A stretch of DNA of 64,000 nt. It comes from Shinella daejeonensis. Its GTDB lineage: Bacteria; Pseudomonadota; Alphaproteobacteria; Rhizobiales; Rhizobiaceae. The stretch spans positions 1,240,001 through 1,304,000 of the forward strand of contig NZ_JAHWXY010000001.1 of assembly GCF_024281235.1 (NCBI RefSeq), written 5' to 3'. A program made the translations under genes and the position numbers. Positions 17,664 to 28,677 of this stretch are shown here, in pieces. The notes beneath the pieces were generated by a model. It searched no databases. It was not told where the DNA came from and saw nothing but the letters and a program-made list of their open reading frames with translations. Position 1 is the stretch's first letter. The number at the start of each line of letters is the position of its first letter.

Positions 17664-19922
17664 TCAAGCGCCTCGTTTCACACTGAAACGATCACCATTT
17701 AGGTTGAGGATTGAGAGCCTGCTATGATCGTCAACCACCTCTGCAAGATCAATCATTTTCCTATTGTTCCAACTAAGGCAGGCTAGATCATCGTTGATTT
17801 TGACCCAGGAAGCCTGTTGCTGTCCTTGGACTAAAACGCGAAAATTTTCGTCCAAGGTAACGCTCTGTCCGGTGTCCGTTATCCAGGTTCCGACAAAGTT
17901 TTCCATCCTCGAAAAGAAAGAGGCGGCTCCTGGAAGATTAGTAATGACACACACAATCTGATCCGGCCTGCCCCGTCTTGGTATAATCGCCGCTAACTCG
18001 TAACGTTGACTAATCGTCTTGAAAAGAGCAAGCCACTGACCAGGATGCAGAACCGCGCAATGACTATGACCGTCATCATAACACGCGATTACATGGTAAT
18101 TTATCTGCGCACTGTGATGCAGTTTATGTATGATATTCGGCAAATCCTGCGGCTTGAAATGCTCCAACACGTCAGCGGAACAACATATATCACCTTCATA
18201 TATCTCATCGGTCAAAGCGTTCGTTTGCACAAACTCGACCTTACTTGGCAACTCATCGAGAAGCGGTGACCTGGCCCAATCCAACCCAATTATACGCTCG
18301 ACAGACGACGAGGCGATTTTATGCAAAAATTTCCCATTCCCGCACCCAAGCTCTACAATCGTCTTCGGATTGGCCGACATGATGATATCACTGTGATCAA
18401 CAAGCCAATTGTTGGTTTGGTATCCCTCATCGTTGTCATGTAACATCTGATAGTCTGAGGCAGTGATATTCCGATGGCGGACCGAACTATCTAATCCCGA
18501 GGCATAGCCGGAGCGCAATAGCTCAGAGTCGATAGCGTCTCGCAGTGAACCATTCTCATGTAAATTAATCGCCAGCGCGGCATAAGCAGAGTAGGCTTCG
18601 TTCGTGATCCGTTTTATGGCCTTATTATTAATTTGATTCTCAAGGCTGGAGTGCTGTAGCATCAAGGCAAACTCGACCGCACGTGCATTCTCATCGCGTT
18701 GCCGTTGCGACGGGCGGTCCATCTCTGAATGTGCGGAACTTAACTTCACTGCTTCTTCGGCAATCTCTCGTAATTTTGCAATCTCCGCCTGCATCTGCAT
18801 GTTGGCGCTACGCAGCTGTTCAATCTGACCGTATGCAGCAAAAAGTGCACTGTTACTATCTTCTGGGAGAGGGCCCTCGCTCGCGGTTAGATTCGATAGA
18901 GCTTCATTTACCCGACGATCGACAGATTGCTGATCATATATAGAGAAACAGCATTCATCGAGATAATATGCCAGGAATTTTTTTCTTTGCTCATCGGAGA
19001 TCGAGGACTGATCCGTGAATGCTTTCTCAATATCCTCTACATCGTGGAGCCATGTGGTAACACTTTCATACTCACTGGACGCAAAGCTAAAAATAGGCTT
19101 CCCGTACAGCAGAGCTTCCAAGCCAACTCCAGAATTACCAATCAGGACTGCCTGGCACGATTCCAGGTGGAGATGAACTGACGCGGAAGATACCTGGACA
19201 TTTCTGTATCGGTTCACGACCTCGGCAAGCGCACGCGTTACTAATTCGTTACGGCACAATGGATGGCGCTTGACGACGAGTGCAACATCCGATTGGTCAG
19301 CCAATTCTGCGGCCTTGTCCAAAACCACCAATGGCTGAATTCGGTTAAACTCGCTGACCGGATCATCAAGCAGTTGGAGAGGAAAATACACGTAAGGTTT
19401 ATCTGATCGAAACGGCTCATCGGATTGACGATACTTTGATAAATTTCCTCTGCGGAGATTTTCTTTTAGCGATGAGACGAATTTTTCTGCAGCAATAATA
19501 TTCTTGCTTGCTATACGATTTCGGTGGGTTTCTGGCGAGCGGGATAATGAACTCCAACCAGAGTAGCCGCTAGCATCAAAAGAATAAAATCCTGCTATCG
19601 AAGTCTCCTTTATTCTCCAAACATTCTCAACGTTCCCGATAGAATGAAAAGAGAAGGTCGCACCGCCTTTTGGAGCACTTCGAGGCGCGCGATATGAACC
19701 CCATGTCACGATCGATAGCTTCACATCTGTAGGCAATTTCGCAAGCGCGACGCTCAGCACTGTAAACATCTGCCGATGACGATCACCATCCAGCGGATTG
19801 CGAAACCATGCTTCAGGAACTTCCAAGCTCACAGGTAAACGCTTGGTGGAAATAGCCTGACTTCCTGCGTTCATAGATTGCCCATCTGTTTGGCTTGTAG
19901 AGTTCTGGAAATGATCGCGCAT
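17664..19922 (-). CDS. KpsS-like capsule glycosyltransferase fused to a methyltransferase
   Basis: 752 residues from ATG 19922, which has GAGG ten bases upstream; the frame stays open to GTG 20054 (796 residues) without a ribosome site. Residues about 30-345 resemble the LipB/KpsS capsule family: VKRHPLC (218-224) and NSGVGLEALLYGKP (263-276). Residues about 363-396 look like a coiled coil (QIEQLRSANMQMQAEIAKLREIA). Residues about 500-660 are a class I SAM methyltransferase: VELGCGNG (523-530), the acidic GLDW (547-550) and ADVLEHF (583-589). The last 90 residues are unassigned. The gene is visibly AT-richer than its neighbours, suggesting transfer. It probably builds and caps a surface glycan. 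Confidence 0.72.
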   Translation of the reverse strand: MRDHFQNSTSQTDGQSMNAGSQAISTKRLPVSLEVPEAWFRNPLDGDRHRQMFTVLSVALAKLPTDVKLSIVTWGSYRAPRSAPKGGATFSFHSIGNVENVWRIKETSIAGFYSFDASGYSGWSSLSRSPETHRNRIASKNIIAAEKFVSSLKENLRRGNLSKYRQSDEPFRSDKPYVYFPLQLLDDPVSEFNRIQPLVVLDKAAELADQSDVALVVKRHPLCRNELVTRALAEVVNRYRNVQVSSASVHLHLESCQAVLIGNSGVGLEALLYGKPIFSFASSEYESVTTWLHDVEDIEKAFTDQSSISDEQRKKFLAYYLDECCFSIYDQQSVDRRVNEALSNLTASEGPLPEDSNSALFAAYGQIEQLRSANMQMQAEIAKLREIAEEAVKLSSAHSEMDRPSQRQRDENARAVEFALMLQHSSLENQINNKAIKRITNEAYSAYAALAINLHENGSLRDAIDSELLRSGYASGLDSSVRHRNITASDYQMLHDNDEGYQTNNWLVDHSDIIMSANPKTIVELGCGNGKFLHKIASSSVERIIGLDWARSPLLDELPSKVEFVQTNALTDEIYEGDICCSADVLEHFKPQDLPNIIHKLHHSAQINYHVIACYDDGHSHCAVLHPGQWLALFKTISQRYELAAIIPRRGRPDQIVCVITNLPGAASFFSRMENFVGTWITDTGQSVTLDENFRVLVQGQQQASWVKINDDLACLSWNNRKMIDLAEVVDDHSRLSILNLNGDRFSVKRGA

Positions 19923-20054
19923 TGAGAGGATACCTCGAGGACCTTGACCCACTAATCGCAATCCAGGCTGGTGCCAAGCTGGATTTATTCTCGTCTTCAG
20001 CCAAAGAATGAAACCTTGAATTAGCTCCCGAAAGACCGGGACATGCTCCAGCAC

Positions 20055-21758
<1,704 letters not shown>

Positions 21759-21807
21759 ACCGATACCCTGGGGCCATCGTCTTCCGCCCGCCCGCCTTCA
21801 TCGCTGC

Positions 21808-22140
21808 TCAAAGTGCATATTCGTTGGCGAGTGTTATGTGGTGGTGGATGCGGCCTTCGAAGAATTGCGCAAGGACGGCGTCGGTCGCTGCGCGTGCGCG
21901 CGCACGCGCCGGGCTTGCCAGCGCCTCTTCCACGGCCGCAAGACTTGGATAGTTGACGGCAAGGATCATCGGATATTCCGGCGCGCCGTCGTCCCTGGCT
22001 TCGGCAAACGAGACGCGCACATCGGTGGCATGCGGAAACTGCTTCCATTCCGGCAGGATGCGTTCGATGACGGCCTTGCGGAAGGCCTCCGTCCGGCCAT
22101 CCTTCACCTTGCCCTCGAACAGGGCGAAACGCGTGATCAT
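21808..22140 (-). CDS. Small dimeric alpha-beta barrel (EthD/Dabb-like) protein
   Basis: 110-residue protein with the ferredoxin-like beta-alpha-beta pattern of small dimeric barrel proteins: MITRFALFEGKVKDGR, a helix, then VRVSFAEARDDGAPEYPMILAVNYPSLAAVEEAL, and two late histidines (HHHITL). The specific family is uncertain. It is the last gene of the idonate operon and its ATG overlaps the preceding stop as ATGA. The stretch ARARARAATDA reflects a run of alternating GC. It may bind or isomerise a pathway intermediate. Confidence 0.65.
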   Translation of the reverse strand: MITRFALFEGKVKDGRTEAFRKAVIERILPEWKQFPHATDVRVSFAEARDDGAPEYPMILAVNYPSLAAVEEALASPARARARAATDAVLAQFFEGRIHHHITLANEYAL

Positions 22141-23024
22141 TCGAAGTTCTCCTTTTTCGGTCCGCGGAAGAATTCCATCAGCGCCGCCTGGTCCTCGCCG
22201 CCGAGGCCCGAGGCGGTCAGCATGCGATGGATTTCGGCGCAAAGGGCGGTGAGCGGCATGGCGGTATGGGTGCGCCGCGCCAGATCCTGCGCGCCGGCAA
22301 GGTCTTTCACCATGTTGTCGATACGGCCGGTACGGCGATAATCCTTCGCCGCGAAGCGGGGCATGTATTCCTGCAGGATGGCGCTGTCGGCGCGCCCGCC
22401 CTTCAGCGCCTGCGGGATTTTCGCCGCATCGACGCCGGCGTCGAGCGCCAGTTGCGTCGCCTCGGCGACCGCGAGGAAGCCGAGGCCGCACAGCACCTGA
22501 TTGATCAGCTTGGTCGTCTGGCCCGCGCCGACCGGCCCCATATGCGTATAATTGGCGGCGACATGCCGGAGAACCGCATGGGCGTCCGCCACATCCCGGG
22601 CCTCGCCTCCTGCCATCAGCGCGAGTTCGCCGGCAAGCGCCTTGGGCGCGCCGCCCGAAAGCGGGCTGTCGACCCAGCGCAATCCCTTCCCGGCCGCCTC
22701 CGCCGCCAGTTCCTTCGTCATGTCCGGATCGATCGAGGACATGTCGATGATCAGCGTTCCGCGCCTTGCTCCCGCCGCCACGCCCTCCGGTCCGAAAACC
22801 GCGCGACGGACGATCGCCGGCGAATTGAGACTGAGAACGACATAGTCGCTGACGGCGGCCGCTTCGGCGGCCGTCGGGGCGGCCGTGGCGCCCCGTCGCA
22901 CCAGCTCGTTCACCTTCCCCTCGTCGAGGTCGAAAACGGCCAGGCGATTGCCGGTCTCCACCAGCCGGCGGCCGATGGCCCCGCCCATGGCCCCTGCGCC
23001 GATCAGCGCCACGCTGTTCGTCAT
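22137..23024 (-). CDS. Beta-hydroxyacid dehydrogenase (HIBADH family)
   Basis: 295-residue NAD(P)-dependent enzyme of the 3-hydroxyisobutyrate/6-phosphogluconate dehydrogenase family. It shows LIGAGAMGGAIGRRL (8-21), the substrate-binding DSPLSGGAPKA (119-129) and the catalytic Lys172 in GQTTKLINQ. It reversibly oxidises a beta-hydroxyacid to a semialdehyde or keto acid. Its neighbours handle idonate and gluconate, so a sugar acid is the likely substrate, but the exact one cannot be read. ATG 23024 overlaps the gluconokinase stop. Confidence 0.88.
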   Translation of the reverse strand: MTNSVALIGAGAMGGAIGRRLVETGNRLAVFDLDEGKVNELVRRGATAAPTAAEAAAVSDYVVLSLNSPAIVRRAVFGPEGVAAGARRGTLIIDMSSIDPDMTKELAAEAAGKGLRWVDSPLSGGAPKALAGELALMAGGEARDVADAHAVLRHVAANYTHMGPVGAGQTTKLINQVLCGLGFLAVAEATQLALDAGVDAAKIPQALKGGRADSAILQEYMPRFAAKDYRRTGRIDNMVKDLAGAQDLARRTHTAMPLTALCAEIHRMLTASGLGGEDQAALMEFFRGPKKENFE

Positions 23025-23539
23025 GGTCGGGTCTCCTTCAGTTTCGCGGCAATCGTGTCCACGAGCGTTTCAAGCGGCCTGTCGATATCGACGGTGATCG
23101 CATCTTCATCATCCTCGGGCGGTTCGAGCGCTTCGAACTGGCTGTCGAGAAGGCTCGCCGGCATGAAATGGCCGGCGCGCGCGCCCATGCGGGCGGCGAT
23201 CAGCGCCCGGCTGCCGGCAAGATGGACGAAGGTGACGGGCGCGCCGGCTTCCTCGCGGATACGATCGCGGTAGCGGCGCTTCAGCGCCGAGCAGCCGAAG
23301 ATAAGGATACCGTCCGCTTTAGCGAACCTTTGGCCGATCAGGGTGAGCCAGGGCCAGCGATCATCGTCCGTCAGCGGCTCGCCGCGGCTCATTCTGGCGA
23401 TGTTCTCCGGCGGATGCAGATCGTCGCCGTCGAGATAGACGGCGTCGATGCGGGCCGCGAGCGCCGCGCCGACGGCGGACTTGCCGCTGCCGGCGACACC
23501 CATCAGGACGATGCGGCTCGGGACGGTCGGCTGCGCCAT
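23021..23539 (-). CDS. gntK: Gluconokinase
   Basis: 172-residue kinase phosphorylating D-gluconate to 6-phosphogluconate. The P-loop is GVAGSGKS (14-21), followed by the family motif YLDGDDLHPPENIARMSRGEPLTDDDRWPWL and CSALKRRYRDRIR, which are diagnostic of GntK/IdnK. It is full length. It completes the route idonate, 5-ketogluconate, gluconate, 6-phosphogluconate with IdnD and IdnO encoded immediately upstream in the operon. Confidence 0.95.
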   Translation of the reverse strand: MAQPTVPSRIVLMGVAGSGKSAVGAALAARIDAVYLDGDDLHPPENIARMSRGEPLTDDDRWPWLTLIGQRFAKADGILIFGCSALKRRYRDRIREEAGAPVTFVHLAGSRALIAARMGARAGHFMPASLLDSQFEALEPPEDDEDAITVDIDRPLETLVDTIAAKLKETRP

Positions 23540-23540
23540 C

Positions 23541-24296
23541 TCAGAGCGAGGCCGTTATGCCGCCATCGACATAGAGCACATGCCCGTTGACGAAGGCGGA
23601 CGCATCGGAGGAAAGGAAGATGCAGGCGCCGACCAGTTCCTCCACCTTGCCCCAGCGGCCGGCCGGGGTGCGCTTTTCCAGCCAGTCGGAAAAGGCCGGA
23701 TCGGCGACGAGGGCGGCGTTCAGCGGCGTGTCGAAATAGCCGGGCGCAATCGCGTTGCATTGCAGGCCGTATCGGGCCCAGTCGGTGGCCATGCCCTTGG
23801 TGAGGTTGCCGACGGCGCCTTTGGTCGCGGTATAGGGGGCGATCCCCGGACGGGCGAGCGCGGTCTGGACGCTCGCGATATTGATGATCTTGCCCGCGCC
23901 GCGCCCGATCATGTGGCGGGCGACGGCCTGGCCGACATTGAAGACCGTCGCGATATTGGTCTTCAGCAGGCGCTCGAAAGCATCGGCCGGAAAATCCTCC
24001 AGCGGCGCGCGGTGCTGCATGCCGGCATTGTTGACGAGGATGTCGATGGCGCCGACCTCTGCCTCGAAAGCATCGACCGCCCTGCGCGCCGCCTCGTGGT
24101 CGGTGGCGTCGAAGGCGAGCGTGTGCTTCGCGCCGAGGTCCTTCGCGGCGGCCGCCAGCCTGGTCTCGTCGCGGCCGTTGAGGATGATCCCGGCCCCGGC
24201 GGCGGCAAGCCCCCTGGCGAGCGCATGGCCGATCCCCTGCGAAGAGCCGGTGACAAGGGCCCGCTTGCCCGTCAGGTCGAAAAGTTGCGTGCTCAT
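23541..24296 (-). CDS. idnO: Gluconate 5-dehydrogenase (SDR family)
   Basis: 251-residue short-chain dehydrogenase. Motifs: TGSSQGIG (16-23), NNAG (89-92), Ser142, Tyr155 and Lys159. The start LFDLTGKRALVTGSSQGIGHALARGLA and NPAFSDWLEKRTPAGRWG-like ending resemble gluconate 5-dehydrogenases. Between IdnD and gluconokinase genes it should reduce 5-keto-D-gluconate to D-gluconate with NADPH. It ends one base before the gluconokinase start region and lies ten bases after idnD. Confidence 0.88.
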   Translation of the reverse strand: MSTQLFDLTGKRALVTGSSQGIGHALARGLAAAGAGIILNGRDETRLAAAAKDLGAKHTLAFDATDHEAARRAVDAFEAEVGAIDILVNNAGMQHRAPLEDFPADAFERLLKTNIATVFNVGQAVARHMIGRGAGKIINIASVQTALARPGIAPYTATKGAVGNLTKGMATDWARYGLQCNAIAPGYFDTPLNAALVADPAFSDWLEKRTPAGRWGKVEELVGACIFLSSDASAFVNGHVLYVDGGITASL

Positions 24297-24306
24297 GAGC
24301 GTGTCC

Positions 24307-25338
24307 TCAGGAAAATGCGATCTGCGTCTTCATCGACCGGCTCTTGTCCGAAGCGATCTCGAAGGCCGTCCGGGCATCGGCAAGCGGCAGCGTATGGGTG
24401 ATCAGCGGCTTGACGTCGATCAGCCCGCCCTGCATCAGGCGGACGGCGGTGGCGAATTCCTCATGGAAGCGGAAGGAGCCGCGAAGCTCCAGTTCCCTGG
24501 CGGTGATCATCATCATCGGCAGGGCCATCTCGCTGCCGAGCCCGAGCTGCACGACGACGCCACGCGGCCTGAGCGCCTGAAGGCCGGCCACGAGCGCGGG
24601 CTCAGCACCCGAGCATTCGTAGAGCACGTCGAAGCTTCCCTTGTCCCGGCCATAAGGGACAAGGCCGTCCGGATCGTCGCCAAGATCAATCGTGCGATCC
24701 GCGCCGGCCGTGCGGGCAAAGCCGAGCGCCCGTTGCGACAGGTCGGCGGCGACGATCTCGACGGCGCCCGCTCTCCTGGCGGAAAGGATCGACAGCACGC
24801 CGATCGGGCCGCAGCCGGTGACGAGGACGCGCTTGCCCAGCATCTCGCCGGCCCGGCGCGTGGCGTGCAACGTCACGGCGAGCGGCTCGGCCATCGCCGC
24901 TTCGCCCGCCGAAAGGCCGTCGGCCTTCACGCATTGGCTGGCCTTCACCACCAGCCGCTCGCGGAATGCGCCCTGGATATGCGGAAACGGCATGGCCGAG
25001 CCGTAAAAGCGCATGTCGGTGCAATGGTTCGCCAGCCCCTTGAGGCAATAGTCGCAGGCCCCGCACGGCCGCGAGGGCGAGACGGCGACGAGATCGCCGA
25101 CCGCAAGGCCCGGGACGCCTTCGCCGAGCGCCGCGACATGGCCGGAGACCTCATGGCCGAGGATCATCGGTTCCCTGAGCCGCACCGTGCCGAAACCGCC
25201 GTGATTGTAATAATGCAGATCCGAACCGCAGATGCCGCCGGCGGCAAGGCGGATTTCCACCTCGCCGTGGCCGGGCGCCTTCACGGCGCTGTCTTCGACC
25301 CGCAGGTCCCTGGCCGCATGGATGACGATCGCTTTCAT
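24307..25338 (-). CDS. idnD: L-idonate 5-dehydrogenase (zinc-dependent)
   Basis: 343-residue medium-chain zinc dehydrogenase, the same length as E. coli IdnD. It has CGSDLHYYNHGGFG, GHEVSGHV, a structural-zinc loop CGACDYCLKGLANHC and the cofactor-binding GCGPIGVLS. The opening HYYNHGGFGTVRLREPMILGHE is characteristic of L-idonate 5-dehydrogenases. It oxidises L-idonate to 5-ketogluconate, the first step of the pathway completed by IdnO and gluconokinase downstream. Confidence 0.92.
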   Translation of the reverse strand: MKAIVIHAARDLRVEDSAVKAPGHGEVEIRLAAGGICGSDLHYYNHGGFGTVRLREPMILGHEVSGHVAALGEGVPGLAVGDLVAVSPSRPCGACDYCLKGLANHCTDMRFYGSAMPFPHIQGAFRERLVVKASQCVKADGLSAGEAAMAEPLAVTLHATRRAGEMLGKRVLVTGCGPIGVLSILSARRAGAVEIVAADLSQRALGFARTAGADRTIDLGDDPDGLVPYGRDKGSFDVLYECSGAEPALVAGLQALRPRGVVVQLGLGSEMALPMMMITARELELRGSFRFHEEFATAVRLMQGGLIDVKPLITHTLPLADARTAFEIASDKSRSMKTQIAFS

Positions 25339-25347
25339 CGGGTCTCC

Positions 25348-26298
25348 TCACAAAACCGGCGTGGGCAGCGGCCGGCCCGCGAAATGGGCCGACAGGTTGT
25401 CGAAGACGAGCTGGCCCATCGCCTTTCGGGTCTCCACCGTTCCGGACGCATGGTGCGGTTGCAAAAGCACATTGTCGAGAGCCCCGAAGCGCGGATCGAG
25501 GTTCGGCTCGCCTTCAAAGACGTCTAGCGCCGCCGCGCCGAGCGCCCCGCTTTCCAGCGCGTCCAGAAGGGCCGTCTCGTCGATGTTGGAAGCGCGCGAG
25601 ACATTGATCAGCATGCCCTGCGGCCCGAGCGCCTCGATGACCCTGCGGCCGACGATATGGCGCGTCTCGGCGGAAGCGGCGAGCGTGACGAAGAGGAAAT
25701 CGGAACGTTCGGCAAGCGCGACCGGATCGGCGACGAAGCGCCAGCTTTCCGCTGCCTTCTCCTTCGGCGAACGGCTGCTATAGGCGATCTCCATGTCGAA
25801 GCCCGCAAGGCGCCGCGCCACCTCGAAGCCGATGCCGCCGAGGCCGAGAATGCCGGCGCGCTTGCCGTGCACCTGCGAGGTGAGGCGGAAAGCGCCCCTT
25901 CGCGCCCAGTCGCCGCTGCGCGCCCAGCGCTCCGCACCGATCACGCCGCGCGCCTGCGCCAGCATCATGGCGACGGCGAGATCGGCGACATCCTTCGTCA
26001 GCACATCCGGCGTATTGGTGACGCGGATACCGCGTTCGCGCGCCGCGGCGAGGTCCACCGCGTCATAGCCGACACCGTAGACCGAGATGATCTCCAGCTT
26101 CGGCAGCGCCGAAATCAGCGCCCGGTCCGCTCCCAGTTCCCCGCGCGTCGCAATCGCCCGGATCTCGGCGCCATGCCCGGCCAGGAACGCCGCCCGGTCC
26201 GAAGCCTCGAAATAACGATGGACCCGGAAATGCGCATCCAGACGCGCCTCGTCCCAGTCAGGATACGCCCCAACCTGCAACAGCTCGATCTGCGTCAA
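25348..26298 (-). CDS. D-2-hydroxyacid dehydrogenase (TTG start)
   Basis: 316 residues. NAD-binding GLGGIG is at 152-157, and the catalytic trio Arg235 (NVSRAS), Glu264 (VFEGEP) and His282 (QPHHASG) is present. This family reduces 2-keto acids, including 2-keto-gluconate and glyoxylate. GGAGG (26306-26310) sits seven bases before TTG 26298, which decides that unusual start; an ATG 57 bases upstream has no such site. The gene lies between an ABC ATPase gene and idnD, so it probably acts on a keto-sugar acid. Confidence 0.87.
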   Translation of the reverse strand: MTQIELLQVGAYPDWDEARLDAHFRVHRYFEASDRAAFLAGHGAEIRAIATRGELGADRALISALPKLEIISVYGVGYDAVDLAAARERGIRVTNTPDVLTKDVADLAVAMMLAQARGVIGAERWARSGDWARRGAFRLTSQVHGKRAGILGLGGIGFEVARRLAGFDMEIAYSSRSPKEKAAESWRFVADPVALAERSDFLFVTLAASAETRHIVGRRVIEALGPQGMLINVSRASNIDETALLDALESGALGAAALDVFEGEPNLDPRFGALDNVLLQPHHASGTVETRKAMGQLVFDNLSAHFAGRPLPTPVL

Positions 26299-26363
26299 AA
26301 GAATTCCTCCGGACTTGACGTTTCTATGAAAGTTGGAAGGCAGGGGTTGCTCCACCCCGACGC

Positions 26364-27095
26364 TCAGCCCACTTCCGAGCGCAGGAAGGCTTGCAGTTCC
26401 GGCGTTTTCGGCGCGGAGAAGAACTCCGCCGACGGCCCTTCCTCATGGATGACGCCGTCCTTCATGAAGATCGTCCGGTTGGCGACGCGCCGCGCAAATC
26501 CCATTTCATGGGTCACGAGCAGCATCGTCATGCCGTCGCGGGCCAGGCTCTCGATGACGGCGAGCACCTCGCCCGTCAGCTCCGGATCGAGCGCCGAGGT
26601 CACCTCGTCGAACAGCAGCACCTGCGGCTGCATGGCGAGCGAACGGGCGATGGCGACGCGCTGCTGCTGGCCGCCGGACAGCATGTCCGGATAGGCGTCG
26701 AAGCGATCGCCGAGCCCGACAAGCGACAGGCAGCGCTGGGCCTCGTCGCGGGCGGCCTTTCGGGAAAGACCCTTCACCTGAACGGGGGCCAGCATGATGT
26801 TTTCGCCGGCCGTCAGATGGGGAAAGAGATTGTAGCTCTGGAAGACGATGCCGACATCGCGCCGGAGTTTCCGCAATTCGGCCGGCTTGCTGGACATGCG
26901 GTGTCCGGCCACCTCGATTTCTCCGGCATCAATGGTTTCAAGGCCGTTCAGGCAGCGCAGAAAGGTGCTCTTGCCGGAACCGCTGCGGCCGATCAGGGCG
27001 ACCACCTCTCCGCCTTCGACCGTGAGCGACACGCCCTTCAGCACCTGGAGAGCGCCGAAGCTCTTGTGGATGTTCTTTGCGACGACAACGGACAT
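26364..27095 (-). CDS. Polar amino-acid-type ABC transporter ATP-binding protein
   Basis: 243-residue ATPase of the GlnQ/HisP class with Walker [23 protein letters not shown], signature [15 protein letters not shown] and [12 protein letters not shown]. It energises the transporter formed by the two permeases and the binding protein upstream. A perfect hairpin separates it from the binding-protein gene. Substrate: the downstream sugar-acid enzymes suggest that this amino-acid-type system may carry an acidic sugar; this is inference. Confidence 0.92.
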   Translation of the reverse strand: MSVVVAKNIHKSFGALQVLKGVSLTVEGGEVVALIGRSGSGKSTFLRCLNGLETIDAGEIEVAGHRMSSKPAELRKLRRDVGIVFQSYNLFPHLTAGENIMLAPVQVKGLSRKAARDEAQRCLSLVGLGDRFDAYPDMLSGGQQQRVAIARSLAMQPQVLLFDEVTSALDPELTGEVLAVIESLARDGMTMLLVTHEMGFARRVANRTIFMKDGVIHEEGPSAEFFSAPKTPELQAFLRSEVG

Positions 27096-27113
27096 TTCGG
27101 ACCTCTTTATGAT

Positions 27114-27134
27114 GGGGCGCCCTGCGGGCGCCCC
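27114..27134 (-). promoter_or_regulatory. Hairpin between binding-protein and ATPase genes
   Basis: GGGGCGCCC (27114-27122) and GGGCGCCCC (27126-27134) make a perfect nine-base-pair stem with a three-base loop in the 52-base gap. It has no T run, so it is more likely a stability or attenuation element than a full terminator. Confidence 0.65.
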
Positions 27135-27147
27135 TCGACACTGTCGA

Positions 27148-27939
27148 TCAGAACGACGGCAGTTCCGGGATGGGCGTCTTCATCCACTTCTCGTAGATCT
27201 CACCCAGTTCGCCGCTCTGCTTGTGGACGAAGAGCACGGTGTTGAGCCAATGCAGCAGGTCCGGCTCGTTGCGCCGCAGGCCAACGCCGTAGAAGCTTTC
27301 GAGATAGGTCAGCTTCTCCTCGAAACCCCTGTCGGGGTAGCGTTCCTGCAACTGCGCGGCGATATAGTTCACCGTGCCGATCGCATCGACCTGACCGGAG
27401 ACGAGCGCATTGAGCGTCGTGCTGTCGTCATCGAAGCGGACGAGTTCCATGCCTTCGACATTCGCGGCCGACAGGATCTTTTCATGCGCCGTGCCGCGCG
27501 GCACGCCGACACGCTTGCCGGCGAGATCCTCCAGGCTTTTGACCTCGGTGCCGGCCGGCGCGATGATGATCGACTTGTGGCCGCCATAGGGGTTGGAGAA
27601 GGCGACCGAAAGCGCCCGCTCGGTGTAGATACCGAAGCTCGCCACGACGAAGTCGACCTTGCCCGTCTGCAACGACGGCACGCGGCTCTGGCCGGTGACG
27701 GGCACCAGTTCGAGTTCGACGCCGAGATCCTTGGCCAGCAGCTTGGCGACATCGACATCGAGCCCGTCGGGCTGCATCTGCTCGTTGGTGATGCCGAAGG
27801 GCGGCACCGACAGATCGACGCCGATCATCACCTTCTTGCGGGCGATGATGTCGTCGAGGGACGAGGCCGACGCGCTAGCGGCGCCGACGGTGATGGCAAG
27901 AAGCCCGACGAGGGGCAGGAGAAGGGATTTCAGGCGCAT
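27148..27939 (-). CDS. Polar amino-acid-type ABC substrate-binding protein
   Basis: 263-residue periplasmic receptor of the SBP_bac_3 family. A signal peptide runs to about residue 26 ([20 protein letters not shown]). The mature protein starts [40 protein letters not shown], the family opening, with the usual [12 protein letters not shown] and SGQVDAIGT later. It precedes the ATPase gene and follows the two permease genes. No ligand can be assigned from motifs. Confidence 0.9.
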   Translation of the reverse strand: MRLKSLLLPLVGLLAITVGAASASASSLDDIIARKKVMIGVDLSVPPFGITNEQMQPDGLDVDVAKLLAKDLGVELELVPVTGQSRVPSLQTGKVDFVVASFGIYTERALSVAFSNPYGGHKSIIIAPAGTEVKSLEDLAGKRVGVPRGTAHEKILSAANVEGMELVRFDDDSTTLNALVSGQVDAIGTVNYIAAQLQERYPDRGFEEKLTYLESFYGVGLRRNEPDLLHWLNTVLFVHKQSGELGEIYEKWMKTPIPELPSF

Positions 27940-28019
27940 GGTCTATCCTCTCAGTTAGGAGTTCCGGTTTGTTTGAACGGCCTTCTGCGTGCCGTTCGGT
28001 GATGGGATTCTCGCAGCGA

Positions 28020-28676
28020 TCATGTTCGCGCACCCCCGCGGGCCGTGCGCCGCTCGAGCCAGAGGCTCAGTTGCGTCAGCGGGAAGCAGACGGCGAAATA
28101 GAGGGCGGCCACGCTCAGGAAAGCCTTCAGCGGTTCGAATGTGGCGTTGCTGACGAGCTGGCCGGCGCGGGTGATCTCGATGAAGCCGATGATCGAGGCG
28201 AGCGACGTCTGCTTGATGATCTGCACCAGGAAGCCGACGGTCGACGGCAGGGCGAGGCGGATCGCCTGCGGCGCGATGACGAAGCGCAACGTCTTGTAGG
28301 GCGTCAGCGCCAGCGCATCGGCGCTCTCCCATTGCGCCTTCGGAATGGCCCTGAGCGCGCTTTCCCAGATGGCGCCGAGGAAGGCGCTGGAATTGATGGT
28401 GAGCGCGACGGCGGCCGCCGTCAACGCCGCGATCTCGAGGCCGACGAGCGAAGGCGCATAGTAGCAGAGGAACAGCAGCACGAGCAGCGGCAGCCCCTGG
28501 ATCACCTGCATATAGAACGTGGTGACAGCACGCAGGACCCTGCTGCGGGCGATGCGCAGGAGCGCCAGAACGATCCCCATGATGCCGCCGCCGATGAAGG
28601 CGATGACGGTCAGCGTCAGCGTCCAGCGCAGCGCATAGACGATGAACAGGAATTCGGGGGAGCCGAACGTGCGCAT
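28020..28676 (-). CDS. Polar amino-acid-type ABC transporter permease
   Basis: 218-residue membrane protein of the HisMQ family with about five helices. It has the coupling motif ESADALALTPYKTLRFVIAPQAIRLALP and a preceding QGLPLLVLLFLCYYA segment typical of the group. It pairs with the permease at 28678-29364, only one base apart, to form the channel. Confidence 0.92.
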   Translation of the reverse strand: MRTFGSPEFLFIVYALRWTLTLTVIAFIGGGIMGIVLALLRIARSRVLRAVTTFYMQVIQGLPLLVLLFLCYYAPSLVGLEIAALTAAAVALTINSSAFLGAIWESALRAIPKAQWESADALALTPYKTLRFVIAPQAIRLALPSTVGFLVQIIKQTSLASIIGFIEITRAGQLVSNATFEPLKAFLSVAALYFAVCFPLTQLSLWLERRTARGGART

Positions 28677-28677
28677 C

